The position numbers were made by a program, and so were the translations under genes. From Fangia hongkongensis FSC776 = DSM 21703 (GTDB taxonomy: Bacteria; Pseudomonadota; Gammaproteobacteria; Francisellales; Francisellaceae): 64,000 nt of DNA. The stretch covers positions 1 through 64,000 of the forward strand of contig NZ_KB902272.1 in the NCBI RefSeq assembly GCF_000379445.1. The letters run 5' to 3'. The notes under the pieces are model-generated. The model saw nothing but the letters and a program-made list of their open reading frames with translations. It had not been told where the DNA came from and did no database searches. The stretch's first letter is position 1; each line of letters starts with the position of its first letter. Below are positions 14,491-23,965 of the stretch, piece by piece.

Positions 14491-16887
14491 TTAAGATTTT
14501 GATTTAGCATTACTGCGCTTTTTTATTTTCTTACGTGGTTTTTTACTGAGGGTGCTAGCTGTTTTTTGCGCTGGTCTTTTCTTTTTCTGGCTGCGAGATT
14601 TATAAGAATGATAGACTTTGTTGCTTTCGGTTGGGGCGTTGATTTTTGGTTTTTTTGTCCCAGAGCGATAGTTTGGTGAATAGTTATCTAAATCATTTCT
14701 TCCAACACCATTAATCGCGAGCTCAAAGTCTATATGCCCACCTTCTAGATCAACACGTATCAGTTGAATCTGTACTTCTTGTCCAATGGTGTAGATTTTC
14801 TTTGTACGCTCACCAACAAGGCGGTGACGTGTGTCATCAAAGATATAATAATCATTTGGAATAGAGGCAATATGGACAAGGCCTTCAATATAGTTCTCTG
14901 TTAGCTCCACGAAAAAACCGAAGCCTGTTACATGGGTGATTTTTCCTGTAAAAATCTCGCCAATACGATCTTGTAAAAAGTGGCATTTTAGCCATTTCTC
15001 AACATCATTGGAAGCAGCATCAGCATTTCGCTCTTGTGTGGAAGCATGCGCACATAATGCATCAAGCTCTGCTGCACTATAGAGCTTAGCACCAAATTTT
15101 TTCTCTTTTAAAATACTTTTGATGGTCCTATGTGCCAACAAATCAGGATAACGTCTGATAGGAGAGGTAAAGTGTGTATAGGCATCATAAGCAAGCCCAA
15201 AATGGCCATGATTATCAGGGGTGTAAATTGCCTGATTCATGCTTTTGAGTGACATGAGCTGTATGTTGTTAAAATCCTCGCGCGTTTTGGCATTTTCAAG
15301 CATAACCGCATACATCTGTGGTGTAATTGGCTCTTTGGGTGCAAATTCAATCCCAAGGGTTTTTAAATAGACTTTCAACTCTTGCACTTTAGAGCTTGGC
15401 GGGCTCTGATGAACACGATAAGGTGCTGGTGTCTTATTGCGCTCAAAAAACTTGGCAGTTGCAACATTAGCTAAAAGCATACACTCTTCAATAATTCTAT
15501 GTGCCACATTTCGATGTCTTGGAATAATAGAAGAAATATGCTGGTGCTCATCGAGTAGAATTTGCGTCTCTACCGTATCAAAATCAATTGCGCCACGGTT
15601 TTCGCGTGCGTTTGCCAATAGTTTATATAAATCATAAAGGTCAAATAAATTTGGAATTAGATCGGGTGTGTCCTTGTAAATACTATTATCTTTATGTGTT
15701 AAAAGCTTGCCAACTTCCGTGTAAGTTAATCTTGCTTTTGAATTAATCACGCCTGAGTAGAACTTATAACGCGTCAGTTTTGCATTTTTACTGATATTCA
15801 TTTCACAAATAAGCGCTAATCTATCGACCCTTGGCTTTAACGAGCAAAGCTCGTTAGAGAGCCTTTCAGGCAGCATAGGAATAACATAACCTGGAAAGTA
15901 AACTGAAGTGGAGCGTTTTTGGGCTTCTTTATCAAGTGCACTTGAGTCTTTGACATAATAAGAAACATCCGCAATCGCCACATAAAGCTTCCAGCCGCCA
16001 GTGGTGCTTTTATGCGCATAAACAGCGTCATCAAAATCTTTTGCATCTTCACCGTCTATTGTCACAAAGGGCAAATCACGTAGATCTTTGCGCGAGGATA
16101 TCTCCTTATCAAGCACATGATCAGGTAGCTTTTTGGCACTGTTCAGCGTTCTGGTTGAAAACTCTTCAATTAAATTATGCTTTTTGCTGGCAATTGAGAT
16201 TGCTGTTAATACAGGGGATTGCTCTTCAATTACCTCAGAGAAACGAGCCACTGCAGGACCAAATTGTGATGGTTGAATAATAATATGTGCTTTGATGAGG
16301 GTATTTGGTTCAATCACATCCTTGGGTGGGCTTAATAGAATATGCTTTGGCATTGTTTTAGAAATAGGCTGAATAATATGCGTATCAAGCTTATGAAAGT
16401 AGCGGCCGATAATTTCATGGGTATTTCTTTTAACAATACTATCAATTCTAGCCTCAAGACGATTTTTGCGATTAAGCCCTAAAATACAGGCGCACACAAT
16501 ATCACCATCAAAGACAAGGCGTGCCTGAGCGGGTGGTAAGAACGCATTGGTTTTTTTATTACTGCTTGAAACAAGTGCCGTGCCATCATTTTGAATGTGA
16601 ACTTCACCGGTGATGATTTGCTGAGGTTTATGGAAAGGGCGAAAATAGCGTTGATCCTGAACAAGCTGTTCATCTCTAAGCATTGCGCCAATTCTATTGG
16701 CAAGTGCATCTAACTGCCATGAGCTATGAAGTGAGAGCGCCTCGGCAATATTTTCAAATACAGTGGGTTTTTTAAGGTCGTTTAAATAGTTCAGAATAAC
16801 ATCGCGACTTGGAATAGGATGTTTATATTTTTGCGCCTCAAGCGCTTTATTTGGATCGCTATCGACCCCATATTTCTTTTTAGTCAT
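14491..16887 (-). CDS. rnr: Ribonuclease R
   Basis: 798 residues, the usual RNase R length. Order: N-terminal winged-helix region (SRDVILNYLNDLKKPTVFEN), cold-shock domains, RNB exonuclease domain with the metal-binding Asp cluster DGEDAKDFDDAVYA, FTSPIRRYPDLLAHR, an S1 domain (GKITHVTGFGFFVELTENY), and a Lys-rich tail. It degrades structured RNA 3' to 5' and takes part in mRNA and rRNA turnover. Its start overlaps the truB stop by 8 bases (ATGACTAA), placing it last in the lepB-rnc-truB-rnr operon. Confidence 0.97.
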   Translation of the reverse strand: MTKKKYGVDSDPNKALEAQKYKHPIPSRDVILNYLNDLKKPTVFENIAEALSLHSSWQLDALANRIGAMLRDEQLVQDQRYFRPFHKPQQIITGEVHIQNDGTALVSSSNKKTNAFLPPAQARLVFDGDIVCACILGLNRKNRLEARIDSIVKRNTHEIIGRYFHKLDTHIIQPISKTMPKHILLSPPKDVIEPNTLIKAHIIIQPSQFGPAVARFSEVIEEQSPVLTAISIASKKHNLIEEFSTRTLNSAKKLPDHVLDKEISSRKDLRDLPFVTIDGEDAKDFDDAVYAHKSTTGGWKLYVAIADVSYYVKDSSALDKEAQKRSTSVYFPGYVIPMLPERLSNELCSLKPRVDRLALICEMNISKNAKLTRYKFYSGVINSKARLTYTEVGKLLTHKDNSIYKDTPDLIPNLFDLYDLYKLLANARENRGAIDFDTVETQILLDEHQHISSIIPRHRNVAHRIIEECMLLANVATAKFFERNKTPAPYRVHQSPPSSKVQELKVYLKTLGIEFAPKEPITPQMYAVMLENAKTREDFNNIQLMSLKSMNQAIYTPDNHGHFGLAYDAYTHFTSPIRRYPDLLAHRTIKSILKEKKFGAKLYSAAELDALCAHASTQERNADAASNDVEKWLKCHFLQDRIGEIFTGKITHVTGFGFFVELTENYIEGLVHIASIPNDYYIFDDTRHRLVGERTKKIYTIGQEVQIQLIRVDLEGGHIDFELAINGVGRNDLDNYSPNYRSGTKKPKINAPTESNKVYHSYKSRSQKKKRPAQKTASTLSKKPRKKIKKRSNAKSKS

Positions 16888-17797
16888 TATCTATAATGCC
16901 TTGTGGAAAAAGTTGCTTTTTATGAATATGCCCATGATCAAATTCAGCAATGCCAATAAAGCCATTTGTGTTATACAGTCTTATAATTCCATGTAATTCA
17001 GCTGTATTCATAAGCTTACCTGTTTGATAGAATGTGGTTTCTTCACTTTCAGGTATAGTAAAAATTGGTTTATCTGTAAATGGAAACTCGCTACTTATCA
17101 AAGATGCATAGCGCTCATTAGGGCTTAATGCTTCAATATTATCTAAAGAAAGCATCTGTAGGTGATTGAGAAGACCGCAGGCATCTCGTTTGAGCATGCT
17201 AAGGTGCCCAGCGGTATCAAGTGCTCTGGCAATATCCATCCCTAAGGTTCTAATATAAGTGCCTTTGGAGCATTTTACATGGATATCAATAGTGGATTTC
17301 TCTGGTGAGTAATTAAGTAACTTCAAGCTGTAAATAGAAATATCTCTCGGCGTTCTTTTAATTTCAATCCCTTCTCTGGCAAGCTCATAAAGGGGTCGAC
17401 CACCAGATTTTAAAGCTGAGAACATCGGTGGGATTTGTTGTATATCACCACGAAATAACGCAAGTACGTTTTCAATTTGCTCTATGGTGTATTTTCCAGC
17501 TGCTTTTTCTTCAATGATTTTGCCTTCAGTATCACCTGTATCTGTAGTCATACCAAGTTGTATCGTGGCAAAGTAGCTTTTATCTGCATCAAGCAAATAC
17601 TGTGATATTCTTGTGCTTTTACCAAAACAAATGGGTAGTACACCTGTTGCCATAGGATCTAAGCTGCCAGTGTGACCGGCTTTTTGTGCATTGAAAAGTC
17701 GCTTTACACGCTGTAGTGCCTGATTAGAAGAGAGTCCTTTTGGTTTATTAAGGATAATAATGCCATTAATGGCATCACCTTTTCGTTTTCTTGCCAT
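16880..17797 (-). CDS. truB: tRNA pseudouridine-55 synthase
   Basis: 305 residues. The catalytic motif GSLDPMATGVLPICFG contains the nucleophilic Asp. KPKGLSSNQALQRVKRLF opens the fold, and KCSKGTYIRTLGMDIARAL is the conserved RNA-binding block. It isomerises U55 in the T-loop of tRNAs. It starts two bases after the rnc stop and overlaps rnr, so it lies in an RNA-processing operon. Confidence 0.96.
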   Translation of the reverse strand: MARKRKGDAINGIIILNKPKGLSSNQALQRVKRLFNAQKAGHTGSLDPMATGVLPICFGKSTRISQYLLDADKSYFATIQLGMTTDTGDTEGKIIEEKAAGKYTIEQIENVLALFRGDIQQIPPMFSALKSGGRPLYELAREGIEIKRTPRDISIYSLKLLNYSPEKSTIDIHVKCSKGTYIRTLGMDIARALDTAGHLSMLKRDACGLLNHLQMLSLDNIEALSPNERYASLISSEFPFTDKPIFTIPESEETTFYQTGKLMNTAELHGIIRLYNTNGFIGIAEFDHGHIHKKQLFPQGIIDND

Positions 17798-17799
17798 TT

Positions 17800-18480
17800 T
17801 TATTTCTTATTATTAATAGCTTTAAGTGCGGCTTTGGCTGCACCATGCTCAGCTTGTTTGCGGGATTTTCCCTGAGCGCGATAGCATTGATTAAGAGAGC
17901 CAAGAGAAACCTCAACGGTAAAAGTTTGATCATGATCTTCACCTGTGATATTAATGACTTCATAATTTGGCGGCATGTGAATCGCGGCTTGAAGATACTC
18001 TTGCAAACGTGATTTTGGATCTTTGGTGTGCTCTTCTATATTAAGCGCATTTAATTTTTCATCATACCATGCAAGGATGCAGTTTTTAGCTGTGATGAAG
18101 TCACTATCTAGGTAGATTGCGCCTATCAGTGCTTCAAATGCATCTTCTAATAAGCGAGAGCGTTTATGTCCACCAGATTTCAGCTCGCCAATACCAAATG
18201 ACATAAACTCGCCAAGCTCAAAATTTTTCGCCATATCCGTTAAGGTTTTTCCACGCACAAGATACATTCTGAGTAAAGATAAAATTCCTTCATCTTCATG
18301 CGGGTATTTATGATAAAGTGCCTCGGCAATAACACAGCCAAGTACCGAGTCGCCAAGAAATTCCAAACGCTCATTATGCGCTTTTGTCTTACTTCTATGC
18401 GTGAGCGCTTGTTGTATCAGTGCGGGATTGTTAAAGGTATAATTGATTAAACGGTAGAGTTTATCTAAATCTTGAGTCAT
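17800..18480 (-). CDS. rnc: Ribonuclease III
   Basis: 226 residues, standard length. The signature ERLEFLGDSVLGCVIAEALY and the second acidic block LLEDAFEALIGAIYLD give the metal site. A double-stranded RNA-binding domain follows (PKSRLQEYLQA to the Ala-rich end with EHGAAKAALKAI). It processes rRNA precursors and duplex RNA. The start overlaps the last base of the lepB stop (TAATG), indicating translational coupling. Confidence 0.97.
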   Translation of the reverse strand: MTQDLDKLYRLINYTFNNPALIQQALTHRSKTKAHNERLEFLGDSVLGCVIAEALYHKYPHEDEGILSLLRMYLVRGKTLTDMAKNFELGEFMSFGIGELKSGGHKRSRLLEDAFEALIGAIYLDSDFITAKNCILAWYDEKLNALNIEEHTKDPKSRLQEYLQAAIHMPPNYEVINITGEDHDQTFTVEVSLGSLNQCYRAQGKSRKQAEHGAAKAALKAINNKK

Positions 18481-19313
18481 TATAATACTTTGCCTATTTC
18501 ATTCCAGCGCACAGAGTGATTTAGAGAGTTCCAGCTAAACCAGACAAGTGAAGCATTACCGACAACATTCTTTTCAGGAACAAATCCCCAATAACGTGAA
18601 TCTTCACTATTATCACGGTTATCACCCATCACAAAATACATGCCTTTTGGTACAACAAGATTGGTGAAATTTGCAGATGGCGCACTGGCGATATTGTCAA
18701 TTTGATGTGATGAACCATCAAAGCTTTCCGTGCAGATCGTATTTGCTGTGTTGCCATTGTAGCTATTGGCCTGATTGTCTTTGCAGTTGGTGTATTTTGC
18801 AGGAATGCCATTGATGGTGAGTTTTTTATCCTTGTATGAGATGACATCACCCGGCACACCAATAACGCGTTTGATAAAATCAACACCGGGATTTACCGGG
18901 TAGTGAAAGATAATAATGTCCCCACGCTTAGGCTCACCGGTTGCAATTAAAGTGCTATTCGTAATTGGGTTTTTAATGCCAAAAGCGGTTTGGTTGACAA
19001 GGATAAAATTGCCCACAGGTAAGGTTGGCGTCATTGAAGCAGAAGGAATTAAATAATTGCCAATTAAAAAACCACGTAAAATAAAGACGATCAGAAACAC
19101 GCTGAATAATGAGCGGGCATAATCAGCGATAACAGGCGCTTTTAGTACTTTATTTTTTTGGATGAATTTGCGGCGCTCTTTTTTCTTCATTGGTTTCAGT
19201 TGGTCCAAAACAGGTGCTAAGCGCTTAGGCTCAAATTTAAATTTGTCAATCAGTGCAATGACACCAGATGCAATTGTCAAGACAAGCAACCAAAAGCTAA
19301 AATCAATATTCAT
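18480..19313 (-). CDS. lepB: Signal peptidase I
   Basis: 277 residues with an N-terminal membrane span, a basic cytoplasmic loop (KPMKKKERRKFIQKNK) and a second span. The periplasmic domain has the nucleophile Ser in IPSASMTPTL, the general-base Lys in DFIKRVIGVPGD, and the GDNRDNSEDSRYWGFVPEKN box. It removes signal peptides from exported proteins at the inner membrane. First gene of the operon with rnc, truB and rnr. Confidence 0.96.
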   Translation of the reverse strand: MNIDFSFWLLVLTIASGVIALIDKFKFEPKRLAPVLDQLKPMKKKERRKFIQKNKVLKAPVIADYARSLFSVFLIVFILRGFLIGNYLIPSASMTPTLPVGNFILVNQTAFGIKNPITNSTLIATGEPKRGDIIIFHYPVNPGVDFIKRVIGVPGDVISYKDKKLTINGIPAKYTNCKDNQANSYNGNTANTICTESFDGSSHQIDNIASAPSANFTNLVVPKGMYFVMGDNRDNSEDSRYWGFVPEKNVVGNASLVWFSWNSLNHSVRWNEIGKVL

Positions 19314-19499
19314 TTTGTTATTACCTTTATTACCTTCAATATGAACTCTGTGAAACTATTACCCCTTAAGCTTATCATCTTTATCACTCTAAAATAATCT
19401 GCGATAGGTATCGATGCCACAAAAATCAATGTTTTACGCTATTGCGCTTTATGCTTATCGCTTTATTATAAGGGGAAAGATAAAAATCGCTATGCTTTT

Positions 19500-19934
19500 A
19501 TGATTATTTGGTACCCCTATCAAGCACTTACTCTTGATAAGCTTTATGCTATTTTGGCACTTCGTGCACGTGTTTTTGTTGTTGAGCAAAACTGTAGCTA
19601 CAATGATCTAGATTATAAAGATCAAGTTGCTTGGCACGGTTGCATAGAAAAAGAGGGAAAGCTTATTGCCTATGTGCGGATCTATGAGAAGGAGCAAAAA
19701 GCCATTATTGGCAGAGTGCTTGTTGATAGCAGCTCACGTTCAAAAGGGTTGGCAACAAAGCTAATCATCGAGGCGGAGAAAAAGATTGTCAATAGCTATA
19801 TAGGTTGCACCCATATTGCGCTTGATGCACAGTGTTATTTACAGGCGTTTTATCAAAAGCAAGGGTATATTCCTGTTGGCGCTGAATTTGAAGAAGATGG
19901 TATCATGCATATTCGCATGGAAAAAGCGCTATGA
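19500..19934 (+). CDS. ElaA-like GNAT acetyltransferase
   Basis: 144 residues. LYAILALRARVFVVEQNCSY is the hallmark of the ElaA group, followed by IGRVLVDSSSRSKGLATKLI with the acetyl-CoA-binding R-x-x-G-x-A loop, and a C-terminal F-Y-x-K-x-G-Y element. The substrate of ElaA proteins is not established. Its stop overlaps the end of the convergent dnaX gene by 6 bases. Confidence 0.85.
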   Translation: MIIWYPYQALTLDKLYAILALRARVFVVEQNCSYNDLDYKDQVAWHGCIEKEGKLIAYVRIYEKEQKAIIGRVLVDSSSRSKGLATKLIIEAEKKIVNSYIGCTHIALDAQCYLQAFYQKQGYIPVGAEFEEDGIMHIRMEKAL

Positions 19935-21578
19935 TTTCAAACGTATGCTCTTAGGGTCAAGCTCAAAGCCAAGCGCATAGAGCGCTTGTACATCGGGGTT
20001 TGTTTGCAGTGAGTCGTGCACTTGCTGAATACGATTTTGTTTTTTCTCTTGTTGTATTTGAGCGGGCGTTGTCAGCTCTTTTTGGGGTGATGGTTTTTGT
20101 TGTGCTTTTGCTGAATCATGCGTATCAACAAACTCAACTTTAACTTTGCTTTGTAGATAAGCCTCGAGTGCAGCTTCAAGTTTTTCTTTTGTTTTATCCG
20201 TTACAAATGCGCTGATGTTACTAGAGGGTAACAGGGTATAGATGCCATTATTGTTTGAAATAAGCTTTGAGTTTAAAGCCACCTGCAAAGTTGTGCCTTT
20301 CAATTTCAAAGACTGACTTATTTCATACCAGTTATGAGCGCTCTGAGAAGTAGTGCTTTGAGATTTTTTTTCATCCGTTGTTGGTTTAGGTATATTTTGT
20401 GTTAATTTTCGCTGGGTATTATCAGGTGCAGTTTTTATCTCAGGGTGTGCGTTATTCTCTGGTATATGCGTGCTTGAGTGTGTTTTTCTCTCCAGCTTAT
20501 CAAATGCACAAAGCCTTAATAATGCCATTCCAAGGGCAACCTCATAAGAGGGGGCAAGCGCAATATCTTCTTTTGCCTTAATCGATAGTTGATAGTACAG
20601 TTGGAGCATATCTGCTGATAAGGTGGTTGCAAGCTTTACATTGATGCGTTCAGAACAAGGGCTGTTATCAGCTTGATAAGTCTTTGTAAATTGAAACACA
20701 CCAGCATAGTAAAAAGCATTTGCTAAAGCATCCAAAACAGCTTTTGGGGCGCGACCAGTTATATTAATCTCATCACAAAGAGAAAGGATGGTATTTACTT
20801 CTTTTGATAAAATAGCTTCAATCAGATTATCGATCATATCTGTATCAATCATACCGAGCATTTCTTTAATATCTTCGGCACAAATTGCGCCATTACCAAA
20901 GGCAATGGCTTGATCCGTTAAGCTTAATGCATCACGCATACTCCCATCTGCTGCATGGGCAATCAGTGAGGTGCTTTCACTGTCAAAGGAGATCTTCTCC
21001 TTCGTGAGAATATCAGATAGTTGCGTGGTGATTTGTTTGTTGGTCAAATGCTTCAAATGAAATTGTATGCATCGAGATAAAATAGTAACAGGCAACTTTT
21101 GTGGATCGGTGGTTGCCAGTAGAAACTTAACATGCTCTGGCGGCTCTTCAAGTGTTTTTAATAGAGCATTAAAGCTATGTGTAGAGAGCATGTGCACTTC
21201 ATCGATAAGATAGACTTTAAAGCGTCCTTGTGAAGGCATATATTGAACATTATCTAAAATTTCGCGTGTATCTTCCACCTTGGTGCGTGATGCAGCATCA
21301 ATTTCAATCAAATCAACAAAACTGCCGTTGGTAATGCTTTGGCAGTTTGCACAGCTCTGACATGGCGTAGAGGAAATGCCCTCAAGGCAGTTCAGTGATT
21401 TTGCAAGCAATCTAGCAAGAGAGGTCTTGCCAACGCCTCGTGTACCAGTAAAAAGATAAGCATGGTGTAATCTATTTTGATCCAGTGCATGCACAAGACT
21501 GTTAAGTACATGATTTTGACCAGCAACTTCATTGAAGTTCTGAGGTCTATATTTCCTTGCAAGTACCTGATAAGACAT
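19929..21578 (-). CDS. dnaX: DNA polymerase III subunit gamma/tau
   Basis: 549 residues from the ATG at 21578 (MSYQVLARKYRPQNF, the canonical start); an upstream in-frame start at 21626 would add unrelated residues. Walker A is FTGTRGVGKTSLARL, the zinc motif has four Cys (CQSCANC plus an upstream Cys), the DEVH box is YLIDEVHML, and sensor regions follow. After residue ~375 comes a Ser/Thr/Pro-rich linker, then a tau-like C-terminal domain. A run of eight A lies at codons 403-405 in the linker. A slip there would end the protein at about 415-420 residues, similar in position to gamma in other bacteria. Confidence 0.95.
   Translation of the reverse strand: MSYQVLARKYRPQNFNEVAGQNHVLNSLVHALDQNRLHHAYLFTGTRGVGKTSLARLLAKSLNCLEGISSTPCQSCANCQSITNGSFVDLIEIDAASRTKVEDTREILDNVQYMPSQGRFKVYLIDEVHMLSTHSFNALLKTLEEPPEHVKFLLATTDPQKLPVTILSRCIQFHLKHLTNKQITTQLSDILTKEKISFDSESTSLIAHAADGSMRDALSLTDQAIAFGNGAICAEDIKEMLGMIDTDMIDNLIEAILSKEVNTILSLCDEINITGRAPKAVLDALANAFYYAGVFQFTKTYQADNSPCSERINVKLATTLSADMLQLYYQLSIKAKEDIALAPSYEVALGMALLRLCAFDKLERKTHSSTHIPENNAHPEIKTAPDNTQRKLTQNIPKPTTDEKKSQSTTSQSAHNWYEISQSLKLKGTTLQVALNSKLISNNNGIYTLLPSSNISAFVTDKTKEKLEAALEAYLQSKVKVEFVDTHDSAKAQQKPSPQKELTTPAQIQQEKKQNRIQQVHDSLQTNPDVQALYALGFELDPKSIRLKS
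20364..20371 (-). promoter_or_regulatory. A8 tract in dnaX, possible slippage site
   Basis: The coding strand reads G followed by eight A and then TCT, over codons 403-405. In the -1 frame a TAA follows after ten codons (20332-20334). In the +1 frame a TAA follows after about fourteen codons (20318-20320). Homopolymer slippage makes the gamma subunit in Thermus, and ribosomal frameshifting does so in E. coli. Use here is inferred. Confidence 0.4.
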
Positions 21579-21767
21579 TCGGGTATAACTATCGTTTGAA
21601 TCTGCAATTAAGTATATACCCAACATAAATTATTTTACAACGTTTCTTAACTGTATTTCATGTAGGATCTACAGATGCTATCAAAGAGGCTTTTATGCTA
21701 TGGCAAGCTATTAAGTTATTTGAAGATCGGTTAGGATAGGCTTATTATCAAATGAGCAAAGAATAAT

Positions 21768-22433
21768 ATGCGGATACTGGTAGTAGAAGATGACGAAATG
21801 TTAGGTGATGGCATTGTGGAGGGGCTTAGGCAACACAATTACGCTGTTGATTTGATGGTTGATGGCAAGATGGCATCTCAGGCGCTTGAGACGGAGCCTT
21901 ACGATGCTGTGGTGTTGGATATTGGGCTTCCGGGAATGGATGGCATTACTTTGGTGAAAAAATTAAGGGCAAAAGAAAACCCTGTGCCAGTATTATTGCT
22001 AACAGCAAGAGATGCGATTGATGATAGGGTCAGAGGACTTGATTCAGGTGCGGATGACTATTTAACCAAGCCATTTGACTTATCAGAGCTTCTAGCAAGA
22101 ATGCGTGCTTTGGTTAGACGTTCAGCTGGAAGAAGTGACCCTGTTATCAAGTTTGGAGCTTTGGAGCTTGATCCTGCTGCTAAAAGTGTAACTAATAATG
22201 GTGAGTTTGTGAAACTCTCAAGGCGTGAGTTTACTCTGCTTGAGTGCTTATTAGAAAATACAGGGAAAGTGATTTCAAAAAGCAAACTGTTGGAAAAGTT
22301 ATACAGCTGGGATGAAGAGGTGGACTCTAATACTTTGGAAGTCCATATTCACAATATTCGCAAAAAGATTCCAAGCGATTATATTAAGACCATTCGTGGT
22401 GTTGGTTATATTATTCAAAAAGAAAAGCCTTAG
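21768..22433 (+). CDS. OmpR/PhoB-type response regulator, PmrA/QseB-like, orphan
   Basis: 221 residues. The receiver domain has the acidic pair E7-D8-D9, the phospho-acceptor Asp51 (VVLDIGLPGMDG), Thr in LLLTARD and Lys in YLTKPF. The C-terminal winged helix is typical of OmpR (SRREFTLLECLL, VHIHNIRKKI, IRGVGYII). No sensor kinase gene is next to it; the following gene is a convergent transporter. In Francisella the PmrA/QseB regulator is likewise unlinked to its kinase and affects virulence genes. The target genes here are unknown. Confidence 0.9.
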   Translation: MRILVVEDDEMLGDGIVEGLRQHNYAVDLMVDGKMASQALETEPYDAVVLDIGLPGMDGITLVKKLRAKENPVPVLLLTARDAIDDRVRGLDSGADDYLTKPFDLSELLARMRALVRRSAGRSDPVIKFGALELDPAAKSVTNNGEFVKLSRREFTLLECLLENTGKVISKSKLLEKLYSWDEEVDSNTLEVHIHNIRKKIPSDYIKTIRGVGYIIQKEKP

Positions 22434-22497
22434 ATGATATGAATGCAAGTGATGTGATTGCCATCAAAGCTTAATAGAGAATGTCGCTTGTGTTAGA

Positions 22498-23823
22498 TTA
22501 AGCTTTTGTTGCGCCTTCAAGTGCGTTATTGTCTTTTGTGGCGAGCTCAGGATCAAGCTTTGTGGTTTTATCAGTAATCACAGCTGTTGTCATTGTGCCA
22601 TTAACATTGGTAGCCGTTCTGCCCATATCCAAAATCGGGTCAACGCCTTGCACTAAGGCAATGATATTAAATGGTAATCCAAGTGTAGCAAAGGTAACCC
22701 CAGCTGCAACAAATGCGGTGCCAGGGATGCCTGAAACGCCTAGCGAGGCAATCATATTAATAGCACCGACAAGTAAAATAATCTGCCAAGTGATAGGCTC
22801 ACCCATAATGGCAAGTGTCATCACAACAAGCATCGCCGGGTAAACCCCAGCGCAAGCATTCATCCCAATGGTAGCCCCGATGCTTGGTGTAAAGTTAGAG
22901 ACACTTTCAGAGAGCTTTAATCGATTAGAAAGCGCATCCATTGTTACAGGTAATGTGCCAAAGCTTGAACGTGTCGTGAAAGCAACTAGAAGGGCACGCC
23001 ATACACTTTTATAGTAAAAAATAGGGTTAACGCCAGAGAGGACAATTAAGATCGTATGCATGATCATAACGACAATCATAGCAATATACATCGCGCCAAT
23101 GAAGTTAATCATTTGCAATAAAGTGCTAAGTCCGTGCTCTATCGTCATTAAAGACATCAGTGCAATAACACCATAAGGCGTTAAAGAAATAATCATATTA
23201 GCGAGCTTTTTGGCAACAAAGAAAGTAGAGTGAACAACGCCAATAAAAGGCTCGGCAACTTTATTATCTTGCTTGTGAAGCTTAAGCGCTGCAACACCTA
23301 AAAAGGCAGCAAAAATAACTACAGCAATAACATTGTTATTCACCATTGCAGCAATAGGATTACTTGGTAGCATGCCAACAACCGTGCTAACAATGCTTGT
23401 GTTAGAGTGAGACATATTGAGCGCACTATCAAAGTGCATTCCTGTGCCAATATGCATTATGCTGCCAATAAAGCCACCAATCACGGCGCTAATGCCCGTT
23501 AAAATAAGAATAACAGCAATGCTTTTAAATGCCATTCTTGTTAAATAACTGCCTTCATGATGACGCAAATTGACAATAGCATGAATAATAGCAGTAAAAA
23601 CAAGTGGGATAATAAGCATTTTCAGAAGGCTTATGTAGGTATCACTAAAGAAATTTAAAAGTGAAATTAAACTCTCTGAAGGCACATCAGCTGTCGTTTT
23701 GACAAAAATGCCAAAAACAACGCCAATGACTAAAGAGCTGACAGCCCGCAAGTTAAAGCTGATGCCTTTTAGTTGTGCTATAATCAGTAGCGCAATTAAA
23801 ATTAAAAATATGACTATTAACAC
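22498..23823 (-). CDS. Dicarboxylate/amino acid:cation symporter, TcyP-like
   Basis: 441 residues with about eight spans and re-entrant loops. Family features are SDTYISLLKMLIIPLVFTAI, the Ser-rich hairpin FTTRSSFGTLPVTMDAL, GATIGMNACAGVYPAML, and GIPGTAFVAAGVTFATLGLP. The pattern is closer to the TcyP/YhcL cystine branch than to GltP. Cystine import would suit a relative of cysteine-demanding bacteria, but the substrate is inferred. Monocistronic, convergent with the response regulator. Confidence 0.85.
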   Translation of the reverse strand: MLIVIFLILIALLIIAQLKGISFNLRAVSSLVIGVVFGIFVKTTADVPSESLISLLNFFSDTYISLLKMLIIPLVFTAIIHAIVNLRHHEGSYLTRMAFKSIAVILILTGISAVIGGFIGSIMHIGTGMHFDSALNMSHSNTSIVSTVVGMLPSNPIAAMVNNNVIAVVIFAAFLGVAALKLHKQDNKVAEPFIGVVHSTFFVAKKLANMIISLTPYGVIALMSLMTIEHGLSTLLQMINFIGAMYIAMIVVMIMHTILIVLSGVNPIFYYKSVWRALLVAFTTRSSFGTLPVTMDALSNRLKLSESVSNFTPSIGATIGMNACAGVYPAMLVVMTLAIMGEPITWQIILLVGAINMIASLGVSGIPGTAFVAAGVTFATLGLPFNIIALVQGVDPILDMGRTATNVNGTMTTAVITDKTTKLDPELATKDNNALEGATKA

Positions 23824-23965
23824 TTTGGTTCACTTCCTCAATTATATGTAACTAAAAATCTCAACGGATTATTCATCATATGAAATTGTATGCAGTTGGG
23901 CAAAAAAAATATCACACTTATTTCTTATCGTATTAATAAAAAAGATTTATTTATACGTTGCTGGG

